DNA of 37,921 bases from Treponema sp. (GTDB taxonomy: Bacteria; Spirochaetota; Spirochaetia; Treponematales; Treponemataceae). This document shows, one piece after another, positions 1 through 7,306 of this stretch (positions within the stretch are counted from its first letter, which is position 1; the number at the start of each line of letters is the position of its first letter). Location of the stretch: contig JAGBBT010000008.1 in NCBI GenBank assembly GCA_017938365.1, positions 1 to 37,921 of the forward strand, written 5' to 3'. The translations under genes were made by a program, and so were the position numbers. The notes under the pieces were generated by a model. It worked only from the letters and a program-made list of their open reading frames with translations, was not told the origin of the DNA and made no database searches.

Positions 1-1259
1 TGTATTTTTGTTTCTGAACTACTCATTTTAAAACACTGCATTAAAAACTCTGAAATACTTTCATTCATTTCATCAATATAATTTTCTTGAGCATATACAA
101 CTTCTGCAATTTTATTGATTTTTTTCTCATCATGTTTTTCTAATGCATCATATACTTCGTCCAACATTCCCATAATTTTTGCAGACATTCTTGCTACTTC
201 TCGTTCTATTTGCATAACATATACATCAACAGAACCATGCATTTTAGAAATAATAATAGGCAAAACGTAATGAGAATCCTCATCTTTTTTACGGTCTTTT
301 ATCAATTTTGTAACAACATACGCAATTTGATTTACAAATGGTAAGAAAAATAATGTTGCACAAGTATTAAAAACTGTATGTAACATTGCTATGTGATTAG
401 TAATATTTTCACTAGGAGTATTTGGAACTATAAAGTCAACAAGCTTCAACAATGGTGCAAAAAATATTAATGCAAGGAAAGTACCACAAATATTAAATGC
501 AACATGAACTGCTGCAGCTCTTTTTGCATTTGTACTTGCACTTAATGAAGATAATATAGCATCAATTGTTGTTCCAATATTACTTCCTAAGACTAATGCT
601 GCTGATAATTCCCAAGTTAAAGTTCCTTTTGCAGCCATTGTTAAAACGATAGCTGTAAATGCACTTGAAGAATGTATCAATGCTGTAGCAACAACTCCAA
701 TTAAAACACCAATAATTATTCCAAATATGCCTAAATTTGAAAATTCTTGTATAAAAGAAACCGATTGAGGGTTTAAGGTTAATGTATCTCCTAATAAGTC
801 CAAACCAAGAAATAACATACCAAAGCCCATAAACATGTCACCAAAGTTTTTTAATGGACTATTTTTTATTCTTTTTACAAAGAAACCTGCACCAATTAAA
901 GGAATTGCAAAAGCAGAAATTTTAAATGAAAAACCTAAAAGAGAAACAATCCAAGCTGTAACTGTTGTTCCTATATTCGCACCAAAGATAATTCCAATTG
1001 CTTGAGTTAAAGATATTATTTCAGCATTAACAAAACTAACAACCATTACAGTCGTAGCACTAGAAGATTGAATAATGCCAGTTACAAAAAGACCTGTTAA
1101 AACAGCAGTTACTCTATTTCCAGATACAACACTTAGTAGTGACTGAAGTTTATTTCCGGCACCTTTTTGAATACCTATACTTAATAAGTCCATTCCCCAC
1201 AACAACAGAGCTAAAGCACCCGCAAAATTAAAAATAGCAGAAATAATAAAAAATAACAT
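1..1259 (-). CDS. Na/Pi cotransporter family protein with PhoU-like tail (partial, 3' end outside window)
   Basis: Inner-membrane sodium-dependent phosphate transporter of the NptA/PNaS family, predicted from my own translation of the reverse strand. The start at 1259 has AAGGA 7 bases upstream. The family's duplicated signature is visible: QSSSATT at residues 64-70 followed by GANIGTT near residue 93, then a second copy as HSSSAFT and GSNIGTT. Alternating hydrophobic segments fill about residues 1-330. After them comes a charged helical region (KMHGSVDVYVMQIEREVARM) that resembles the PhoU-like helical domain often fused to these transporters. About 419 codons are present and the reading frame is still open at base 1, so the tail is cut by the window edge. 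A TATAAT-like box at 1296-1301 could be the -10, but I see no convincing -35. The identification is firm; actual substrate and ion coupling are inferred from the family. Confidence 0.9.
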   Translation of the reverse strand, partial: MLFFIISAIFNFAGALALLLWGMDLLSIGIQKGAGNKLQSLLSVVSGNRVTAVLTGLFVTGIIQSSSATTVMVVSFVNAEIISLTQAIGIIFGANIGTTVTAWIVSLLGFSFKISAFAIPLIGAGFFVKRIKNSPLKNFGDMFMGFGMLFLGLDLLGDTLTLNPQSVSFIQEFSNLGIFGIIIGVLIGVVATALIHSSSAFTAIVLTMAAKGTLTWELSAALVLGSNIGTTIDAILSSLSASTNAKRAAAVHVAFNICGTFLALIFFAPLLKLVDFIVPNTPSENITNHIAMLHTVFNTCATLFFLPFVNQIAYVVTKLIKDRKKDEDSHYVLPIIISKMHGSVDVYVMQIEREVARMSAKIMGMLDEVYDALEKHDEKKINKIAEVVYAQENYIDEMNESISEFLMQCFKMSSSETKI

Positions 1260-1381
1260 AATCAAAATCCTTAATGATCTAAAAAAAACTAATTAATTAT
1301 AAGAAAAAAAGAAAATTAAAAAATATAAATATACTAAATTTAACAAATACTTAACAAAGATTTTACATAATTTAAAAACAA

Positions 1382-1414
1382 TAAAAAAAAAGCCAACTTC
1401 ATAAGAAGTTGGCT
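1382..1414 (-). terminator. Rho-independent terminator of tRNA-Glu
   Basis: A perfect 10-bp stem (1391-1400 paired with 1405-1414) with a 4-base loop is followed on the minus strand by an uninterrupted run of T residues. It lies 5 bases past the tRNA 3' end, so it ends the tRNA transcript. Confidence 0.93.
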
Positions 1415-1418
1415 TTAA

Positions 1419-1490
1419 CATCTCCTAGCAGAATTGAACTGCTGTTGTCGGGATGAAAACCCGATGTCCTAACCACTAGACGAAGGAGAC
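1419..1490 (-). tRNA. tRNA-Glu (anticodon TTC)
   Basis: The reverse strand folds into a 72-nt cloverleaf. The acceptor stem GTCTCCT pairs with AGGAGAT (one G-T pair). The D arm is GTC/GGAC, the anticodon stem TCGGG/CCCGA encloses loop TTTTCAT with anticodon TTC, and the T arm contains the GTTCAATTC loop. The discriminator base is G, as usual for glutamate tRNAs. CCA is not encoded (TTA follows), so the end must be added by CCA nucleotidyltransferase. It has its own promoter and terminator. Confidence 0.97.
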
Positions 1491-1521
1491 ATTTGCTAGC
1501 TCATCAAGAGCTGACTTTGAT

Positions 1522-1550
1522 ACTATATCAAAGTGCGTTTTTTTCGTCAA
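1522..1550 (-). promoter_or_regulatory. Sigma-70-type promoter of tRNA-Glu
   Basis: TTGACG (1545-1550) and TATAGT (1522-1527) are separated by exactly 17 bases on the minus strand. The predicted start lies about 25 bases before the tRNA. The nearly consensus boxes fit strong constitutive expression. Confidence 0.88.
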
Positions 1551-1589
1551 GTAATTTATATATATTTTTTCACTTTTTTTTATTTTTTT

Positions 1590-2837
1590 TTACATTGCCA
1601 TATCAAGTTTTTTCATTACTTGTTTTCTTAAATTTTGACAATCATCATCATTAAGACCCAATGATTCTGCAGCCGCTAAATCTGTTAAAGCTTTACTGTA
1701 ATCTCCCACTTTAGAGTAAGCTATAGCTCTTCTATATCTTGCATGAGATTGAAACTCATTTATATCAAGTGACTTTGAAAAACATTCTATAGATTTTTCA
1801 TAAAGTTCCTTTACACTATAAACAATTCCCATATAGTATAAAGCTCTGAAGCCTTTTTCATCATATTTTACACTTTTTTCAAAATCACTAAGTGCCAAAT
1901 CATAATCACTATTTGCAAAATAAGCCATTCCACGGTGTTTATAAATCACTGCTAAAACAGGATCAGAAGGCTCTGGTTGAGATTCTAAAATTTGTGAATA
2001 AATCGAAATCGCATGATTAAGATCTCCAGAATTATGAGCATGAATAGCTTCTAACAACAAATCGTCAATAGTTCCTCTAACAAAAGGAGAAATTCTAGAT
2101 ATATCTTTTTTCTTAGGAACCTCTCCTCCAAGTAATTTAGTTGTGGATTCATCAACCTTATCGTAAAAAGATTCTCGACGGGCAGCAGTTTCCATTTGCA
2201 ATTTCTTTTGATAATCTCTAATTTCTTGAAATATTGTATCAGCCAAACTTAAACTAGCATTTATTGAAGCTAATTTTCTTCTTAATGGCATATCAAAAGG
2301 TGTAAATTCTGTTTTATAAATTAATTCATGTTCAACTTCTGCCCATGCATCTTGCAAGATTGTTCTTATCTGAATTTCACAAACAGTATCCTTAGGTATA
2401 TCTATAGAGATATCTTTTGGCATACAATCATCTGGTATAGAAATCAAAACATGTACAGATTCATATCCAAACTCTCTAAAATTATCCCCTGATCCTTTAT
2501 ATTCAACTTCTCGAACTGTAAAATTATCTTTAACTTGTTGTTCAACCACAGAGAGATCCTCTAAAAAAGCACAAATTACACGAATTCCCATCATATCTGT
2601 TAAAGAAACTAATTTACCTCTGCAAGCTGCTTCCTCTGCTTTTAAACGAAGAACTTTACGATAATAACTATTAAAAGATTTTATTCTAGATTTATAAGTA
2701 GGCATTGAAGGAAGTTTTATTGTTTTTTTTAACTTATCTTCAATATTTTTCATTATATCGCCTAAAACTTGATTATAGGACTCATATATATCTTTTATTT
2801 CATTTTTATGCGGAATAGAAATATTTATTTGACTCAT
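1590..2837 (-). CDS. RelA/SpoT-type (p)ppGpp synthetase domain fused to TPR repeats
   Basis: Predicted cytoplasmic alarmone synthetase, which would transfer pyrophosphate from ATP to GDP/GTP. Residues 1-230 match the RelA/SpoT nucleotidyltransferase domain. They show basic residues near 50-65, the DMMGIRV motif with D81 and R86, YESVH at 125-129 (equivalent to YQSLH in RelA), and EIQIRT at 154-159 with the second metal-binding acid E154. There is no HD hydrolase domain and no TGS/ACT region, so it resembles the small alarmone synthetase class. Unlike that class, residues from about 260 to 415 are TPR repeats (for example AIYKHRGMAYFANSDYDLA), suggesting a protein partner. The 415-aa length fits this two-part architecture. 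There is no Shine-Dalgarno sequence before the ATG and a promoter ends 6 bases upstream, so the mRNA may be leaderless. No terminator separates it from the tRNA-Glu unit downstream. Synthetase activity is inferred from the motifs. Confidence 0.85.
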   Translation of the reverse strand: MSQINISIPHKNEIKDIYESYNQVLGDIMKNIEDKLKKTIKLPSMPTYKSRIKSFNSYYRKVLRLKAEEAACRGKLVSLTDMMGIRVICAFLEDLSVVEQQVKDNFTVREVEYKGSGDNFREFGYESVHVLISIPDDCMPKDISIDIPKDTVCEIQIRTILQDAWAEVEHELIYKTEFTPFDMPLRRKLASINASLSLADTIFQEIRDYQKKLQMETAARRESFYDKVDESTTKLLGGEVPKKKDISRISPFVRGTIDDLLLEAIHAHNSGDLNHAISIYSQILESQPEPSDPVLAVIYKHRGMAYFANSDYDLALSDFEKSVKYDEKGFRALYYMGIVYSVKELYEKSIECFSKSLDINEFQSHARYRRAIAYSKVGDYSKALTDLAAAESLGLNDDDCQNLRKQVMKKLDMAM

Positions 2838-2843
2838 AGTAAT

Positions 2844-2872
2844 ACTTTATCATTGAACGATAAATATTTCAA
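2844..2872 (-). promoter_or_regulatory. Putative promoter of the alarmone synthetase gene
   Basis: TTGAAA (2867-2872) and TAAAGT (2844-2849) are spaced by 17 bases on the minus strand. Only 6 bases separate the -10 box from the ATG, which puts the predicted transcription start at or next to the start codon. Confidence 0.5.
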
Positions 2873-2896
2873 ATTTCTTTTTTATATTATTTAAAA

Positions 2897-2933
2897 CAAA
2901 AAAAGTCGTCCAAGTAACTTGAACGACTTTTTT
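2897..2933. terminator. Rho-independent terminator after flaA, possibly bidirectional
   Basis: The hairpin at 2904-2928 has an 11-bp stem with one mismatch and a 3-base loop. It has an A run on its left and a T run on its right, so it can act in both directions. Its main role is to end the flaA transcript, whose stop codon is 20 bases upstream of it. Confidence 0.88.
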
Positions 2934-2952
2934 ATAGTATAAAAACTATAAA

Positions 2953-4068
2953 TTATTTTGCATCAGCAGCTGCACCACCGTTAGTCTGTGCATTTGAATC
3001 AGAACCTTCATCAAGAGAAGAAGTGAACTGTTCTTCTGTAGCCATCTTAGCTTTTTCAAGATAACGATTAACTTGTTTGTTACCAAAACGACTCATTTCA
3101 AGATTCTGGCGAGCTGTTTCTTTACGAGTTACGATACCCCAAAGATCTTCGTCAGCAATATCACGTTCTGATGTAAGTTCTGCTTTATCATAGATAATTT
3201 TAACATCTTTGAAATAACCAATGAAATCATCACCAATATGAGCAGCATCACGTGTAATCTGGAATCCAGCGAACTTAACAAATGGAAGTCCACGAGGATA
3301 GATTGGATATACACGAATTTCACGTGTACGAACTTCTGTAATATAATCAGGATTGTTCCATGTAAGTGTTTTCCATCCGTCAAATCCGAGGTAACCCATG
3401 AAATAACGACGTGTTACATTGTCTGTATCTGTAAGCATTACATACAATCCGTGTGGGAAATTCATACCCATTGTTGTAACAGCAATTGATTTAATTGTAC
3501 CAACATTCTTTACAAGACCATAAGCAGCCGAATCTTCGCTATCAGCTTCAAATAATGTACGACCTGAAGCTTTTTCTTCATCAGTCTGTGGCTGACGATT
3601 TCCATTTTCATCAGCTGTAGAAAGTGGTTCGTAAGCTGGGATTTCGAAAGGTGGAACGATTTTTGCATTTGCATTTGCATTCCATGATGGGAACACAACA
3701 CGAACACCCATTACATTTTTTCCAGCAAATGGAACTTTTGCACTATCACGAACTGGTGCTGGTACTACAGTAGACTGAGCTAAAGCTGCTACTGACTGTG
3801 CTGAACTGTTAAGTACAACTTCCCATTCTCCAAGATAGAGAGATGTTTTCATAAGATCTTTCTGTTCTTGATTGAAAGTTGCTCCAGCAGCGATACCGTA
3901 ATCCATAACTGTACGGCTATTCTGAGGAATTTCAACGTCACTATCTTGTGCTTTAATAGAAATATCAGCATCAAGCATTGTGAAATCGATGAGTGTTGAT
4001 TCTTTTGCGAAAACAGATGCACCAAAAAGCATCATAACCGCAGCAGATAAAATGAAAGTTTTCTTCAT
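2953..4068 (-). CDS. flaA: Flagellar filament outer layer (sheath) protein FlaA
   Basis: Spirochaetal FlaA coats the FlaB core of the periplasmic flagellar filament. The chosen start at 4068 gives a clean signal peptide (MKKTFILSAAVMMLFGASVFA), has AAGGAG 8 bases upstream, and yields 371 aa, close to the family's usual size. The longer open frame to 4146 would run through the -35 box. Recognisable FlaA features are the MGVRVVFPSWN segment near residue 120 and the IRVYPIYPRGLPFVKFAGFQ block near residue 255. The C-terminus is an Asn/Gly/Ala-rich tail after a charged helix. The gene is monocistronic by signals: its own promoter at 4117-4146 and a terminator at 2897-2933. Its bases are less AT-rich than its neighbours', with more C-ending codons, which fits high expression and explains several long empty open frames on the other strand. 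I recall that flaA also lies near an amidase gene in T. pallidum. Confidence 0.95.
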   Translation of the reverse strand: MKKTFILSAAVMMLFGASVFAKESTLIDFTMLDADISIKAQDSDVEIPQNSRTVMDYGIAAGATFNQEQKDLMKTSLYLGEWEVVLNSSAQSVAALAQSTVVPAPVRDSAKVPFAGKNVMGVRVVFPSWNANANAKIVPPFEIPAYEPLSTADENGNRQPQTDEEKASGRTLFEADSEDSAAYGLVKNVGTIKSIAVTTMGMNFPHGLYVMLTDTDNVTRRYFMGYLGFDGWKTLTWNNPDYITEVRTREIRVYPIYPRGLPFVKFAGFQITRDAAHIGDDFIGYFKDVKIIYDKAELTSERDIADEDLWGIVTRKETARQNLEMSRFGNKQVNRYLEKAKMATEEQFTSSLDEGSDSNAQTNGGAAADAK

Positions 4069-4116
4069 TCGAAGCTCCTTAAACTCGATTGATGTAGCCT
4101 TGTATAATATATATTT

Positions 4117-4146
4117 AAGTATCTTATAACAAGGTTTTTTTGTCAA
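4117..4146 (-). promoter_or_regulatory. Promoter of flaA
   Basis: TTGACA (4141-4146, full consensus) and GATACT (4117-4122) are separated by 18 bases on the minus strand. This predicts a leader of about 40 bases containing the AAGGAG ribosome site. It looks like a housekeeping-type promoter, not a flagellar sigma-28 site. Confidence 0.72.
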
Positions 4147-4178
4147 CGGTTTTTTTTATCGATTTATTTCTAAAAAGT

Positions 4179-4655
4179 CTATATTTTGTTTGCAACGCAA
4201 ACTTGATTTCCCTCAATATATAATTCTATATTTTTTATATTTTTGAAGTTTTTCATAATATTTTTTTTCAGTATTCTCATTTTTTCATTTATAGTCGAAT
4301 AATCAGAAAAATTATGAAAAGCTTCTTCCGATATATCTAAGTATAAAACCTTATTTCTTTCAAAACAAGATTTTACTTTTGTTCCTAACGGAAAAATAGG
4401 CATTGCCCGTTGTATTGTAGGACCTAAAATTAACTCATCTACAAAAATTTGAATATTTGTTCTTACCTTATCTTTCTTTACCCTTCTAATTTCAACAATA
4501 TTTTTTTCACTATCAAACATAGGAAAATATAACACATATCGACTGTTAGAACATGAAAATATAAAAAAAACAAAAGAAATTACAAATACAATAGCCAAAA
4601 GTGTTGAAAATAATACTCGTTTATCAGACTTTAATAACATTAAAAACTTATTCAT
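4179..4655 (-). CDS. GerMN-domain membrane protein or lipoprotein
   Basis: A 158-aa envelope protein. Residues 15-34 form one strongly hydrophobic segment ending in IFSC, with C35 as a possible lipidation site, so it is either a lipoprotein or a single-pass protein facing the periplasm. The rest resembles the GerMN domain seen in GerM and in LpqB-type proteins. The pattern FVDELILGP, then FPLGTKVKSCF, then KVLYLDIS is the family's usual order of 'LxxGP', 'P.GT.v.s' and 'v.yvdlS'. The start ATG overlaps the stop codon of the amidase gene (TAATG), so translation is probably coupled. GerMN proteins often accompany peptidoglycan enzymes, which suits this neighbour. Precise function is unknown. 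Confidence 0.72.
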   Translation of the reverse strand: MNKFLMLLKSDKRVLFSTLLAIVFVISFVFFIFSCSNSRYVLYFPMFDSEKNIVEIRRVKKDKVRTNIQIFVDELILGPTIQRAMPIFPLGTKVKSCFERNKVLYLDISEEAFHNFSDYSTINEKMRILKKNIMKNFKNIKNIELYIEGNQVCVANKI

Positions 4656-5674
4656 TATAATCCCGTAAATCCTCTAGAACGCTCAAAATGCATAACAAAA
4701 GCAGCAAGCCCATTATATATTCCCAATGAAAGTTTTTGCAAGTAAGATTCATCATAAAGTAACAAAGCTTCTTTTTCGTTAGATACAAATCCTAATTCAA
4801 CTAAAACAGCAGGCATATTAGAATTTCTAACAACAAACCATTCTTCAGCTTTTATTCCTCTCGGTGAAGATAAGTTTTCTACTTGTGCTTGAATACCATC
4901 CATTATAAATTTCGCAATTAAAATACTTTCCGTAGTATATTCTTCTTCCATCATAGAATTTAATATTGGAAATAAATTTTTATCATCAGTTGAGTTTTTA
5001 TCAAGAACAGTTCTTCTATACCCTGGAGATAAATACCAAACTTCATAACCAGATGCTTTTTTGTCCAAAGAAGCATTTACATGTATCGAAATATACAATA
5101 TAGCTTCCTTGTCTTTTAATTTTATAGAATTTGCAATATCAGTTCTTTGCGACAAAGATAAAAATTTATCTGTAGAACGTGTTAAACTTATATTCTTATC
5201 AGGATAAGCACTTTTTAGCCTTGAATAAAGCATTTTTCCAACTTTTAAATTCACATCTTTTTCGTTTATAGTTACTTTTTTTCCTTTAACAGTATAAGTT
5301 CCAACAGCACCAGGATCTTTTCCGCCATGGCCAGGATCAATAAGAATTGCACCAATTTTATATCCGCCTTGATTAGATTCTAATTTGAACAAACCTTCAA
5401 CATCATCTATAAATTTATTAGAAACAAAAAGATTTCCATTTTTAAAAACAGGTGCTTCTGTAAGTATAATTTTTGAATAATTATGTAATACAAAATTATC
5501 ACCTACTCTAAAAGAAAGTTGATGCCCATTTTTTTCCAATATACCTGAACCAGAAAGTGAATCCCAGTAAACAGTCATGCCTAATTTTTCAGAAGATTCC
5601 AATAAATTCAGATCTTGAGAAAACCCAAAACATGAAATAAATAAAATCGACAAAATTAAAAAGATTTTCTTCAT
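4655..5674 (-). CDS. N-acetylmuramoyl-L-alanine amidase (Amidase_3 family)
   Basis: A periplasmic zinc amidase that cuts the bond between muramic acid and L-alanine in peptidoglycan. The start at 5674 is preferred because it begins a signal sequence (MKKIFLILSILFISCFGFSQ); the frame open to 5716 would only add residues overlapping the upstream gene. C15 in FISC makes a lipoprotein possible under relaxed spirochaetal rules. The catalytic domain covers about residues 115-335: LIDPGHGGKDPGAVG carries the first zinc His, INEKDVNLKVG the zinc Glu, SIHVNA the second zinc His, and AVLVELGF the catalytic Glu. The N-terminal 110 residues are a less conserved extension. It starts 4 bases after the ATP-grasp gene and overlaps the GerMN gene, so it is within the same operon. 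A role in cell separation, or in opening the wall for periplasmic flagella, is possible. Confidence 0.92.
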   Translation of the reverse strand: MKKIFLILSILFISCFGFSQDLNLLESSEKLGMTVYWDSLSGSGILEKNGHQLSFRVGDNFVLHNYSKIILTEAPVFKNGNLFVSNKFIDDVEGLFKLESNQGGYKIGAILIDPGHGGKDPGAVGTYTVKGKKVTINEKDVNLKVGKMLYSRLKSAYPDKNISLTRSTDKFLSLSQRTDIANSIKLKDKEAILYISIHVNASLDKKASGYEVWYLSPGYRRTVLDKNSTDDKNLFPILNSMMEEEYTTESILIAKFIMDGIQAQVENLSSPRGIKAEEWFVVRNSNMPAVLVELGFVSNEKEALLLYDESYLQKLSLGIYNGLAAFVMHFERSRGFTGL

Positions 5675-5678
5675 AAAA

Positions 5679-7292
5679 TTATTTTTCCATAGAGCAATCA
5701 GCAACATATAATGCACCTTGAATTGAACCTCTAATCACACTTGACCAAAATTTTTTTCCATCCAATTTTGAATGATTAGGGCAAATCAAATCAAATCGCT
5801 GTAATACAGTTCTTAAAGTATTGTGATTCCAATCTTTTAATAAATCACATTTTTTTTCAAGAGAACAAGACATAAACTTTTCTACAGGTTGATTACTTGG
5901 AATATCAATAAAATCTTCAGAAGTTAACTGAATATCAAAGGCCGAAGGTGGAAATCCTTTTTCATCACTTTCTTCCTTTCCATTTAAAAAATCATCAGTA
6001 ACTTTATTAAAAGGTTCTAGTCTGACTGTAATACTAGAAATTGCTTTTTCCGCCCCTACAACAGCTTTAGCATAATCATTAGACACTGTTATTACATTTC
6101 CACATTTTTCCACATTATTTCTTGGAAAGTTAACATTATCGCCAATCTTTGTTCTTGGTAAAATGTCTTTTACTATATTACTTTTTTTTACAGAATCATA
6201 ACCTTCTATAGCTTTAATTTTTCCAGGAATAGAAATCCAAGCCCTTTCAGCACTAACTTTTTTAGACTTTAACTCATATAATTCAAAAGGTTTTTCAAAT
6301 CCTTGTACAGAATCATGAGGAGTCCATTCAATAGGAACTCTATTTTTTATTAAAAAATCAGGCTCCTTTCCTAATGAAATTAACAAAGCTTGTTCAGTTA
6401 AATTGCAATCAGAAGAATAAGGATATGTCCATCCACTCATATACCCACCAGAAAGTCTAGCTGCAATTTCTCCAATCATAGGTCCATTCTTTGTATATTT
6501 AATATCAGCCTTTGCTACACCACAGGTTAAACCAAGAGACTTTATACCCAATGCAAATGTTGCAATTAATTCATTTTTTATTTTTTCATCAATAGCAGTG
6601 GGCATTGTATGTCCTGTTTCTATAAAGTATGGAGGATAATATATATGTCTATCTGCAAAACCTGTAATTGTAAGAGTTCCGTTATAAACTACAGAATCAA
6701 TAGAAAATTCAGGACCTTCCATATAATCTTCAAAAATTGCTTTTGAAGTACGAGAATTTTGTATTGCTAGAAGAACTGCATTTTCTAACTCTTCAGAATT
6801 TCTAACTAAACGACAGCCTCTTCCACCCATATTGTCTACAGGCTTTATAACTTTTGGATACTTTATTTTATTTTTATTAGCTAATAAATCTTTTAATTTT
6901 TCGGAATCAATTTCTTCAAAACTAGGACTAGGAACATTAAATTTCTTAAAACATTCTCTCATGCGCACCTTATTACTTGCATTAATACAAGATTTGTAAG
7001 AATGTCCAAATAAACCACAATGTTCAGAAACAAATGCAACATTTGCAGAAAAATCAGTTCCTGCTGTAAAAACAGCTGCCAACATGTTAGAAGATGAATT
7101 AATTTTATCAGCAAGTTTTACAAGTGAATCTTTATCTTTTAAATCTATATGTTCAAAGGAATCTGCTAATTCTATACAAGGGGCATTAGGATTACCATCC
7201 ACAACAACTACTTCATATCCTAAATTTTGAGCAGATTTTATTGCAGGACTTTGCATCAATCCAGCACCTAAAATCATAATCTTCTGTTTCAT
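5679..7292 (-). CDS. ATP-grasp ligase with unrecognised C-terminal extension
   Basis: A 537-aa enzyme of the ATP-grasp superfamily, which usually joins a carboxylate to an amine, thiol or carboxylate through an acyl phosphate. The pre-ATP-grasp Rossmann-like domain starts at MILGAGLMQSPAI (residues 6-18). The ATP-binding region shows IKP with K150, the glycine loop GGRG at 156-159, FEDYMEGPEFSID near 187-199, TGHT at 227-230, and the metal-binding stretch GEIAARLSGG at 274-283. Residues about 290-425 resemble the C-terminal lid seen in carbamoyl-phosphate or PurK-like members. The last 110 residues, after about 428, match nothing I recognise and include a Cys/Trp-containing segment. It follows the SpsF-PseG-methyltransferase gene by 14 bases. 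Substrate unknown; in this context I infer amide-bond formation on a glycan precursor. It is not a convincing PurK, PurT, Ddl or CarB. Confidence 0.75.
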   Translation of the reverse strand: MKQKIMILGAGLMQSPAIKSAQNLGYEVVVVDGNPNAPCIELADSFEHIDLKDKDSLVKLADKINSSSNMLAAVFTAGTDFSANVAFVSEHCGLFGHSYKSCINASNKVRMRECFKKFNVPSPSFEEIDSEKLKDLLANKNKIKYPKVIKPVDNMGGRGCRLVRNSEELENAVLLAIQNSRTSKAIFEDYMEGPEFSIDSVVYNGTLTITGFADRHIYYPPYFIETGHTMPTAIDEKIKNELIATFALGIKSLGLTCGVAKADIKYTKNGPMIGEIAARLSGGYMSGWTYPYSSDCNLTEQALLISLGKEPDFLIKNRVPIEWTPHDSVQGFEKPFELYELKSKKVSAERAWISIPGKIKAIEGYDSVKKSNIVKDILPRTKIGDNVNFPRNNVEKCGNVITVSNDYAKAVVGAEKAISSITVRLEPFNKVTDDFLNGKEESDEKGFPPSAFDIQLTSEDFIDIPSNQPVEKFMSCSLEKKCDLLKDWNHNTLRTVLQRFDLICPNHSKLDGKKFWSSVIRGSIQGALYVADCSMEK

Positions 7293-7306
7293 ATTTTTCT
7301 CACTAA

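Noticed and set aside
1260..1381. Possible small gene or riboswitch upstream of the Na/Pi cotransporter
   Set aside because: The stretch is nearly pure A/T with no stable hairpin beyond the tRNA terminator and no open frame with a start signal; only a weak TATAAT is visible.
3129..3707. Open frames of 65-84 codons within flaA on the same strand in another frame (3129-3383, 3510-3707) and on the other strand (3238-3489)
   Set aside because: They lie wholly inside flaA, have no ribosome site and translate to low-complexity His/Met/Cys-rich strings. They follow from the less AT-rich codon use of flaA.
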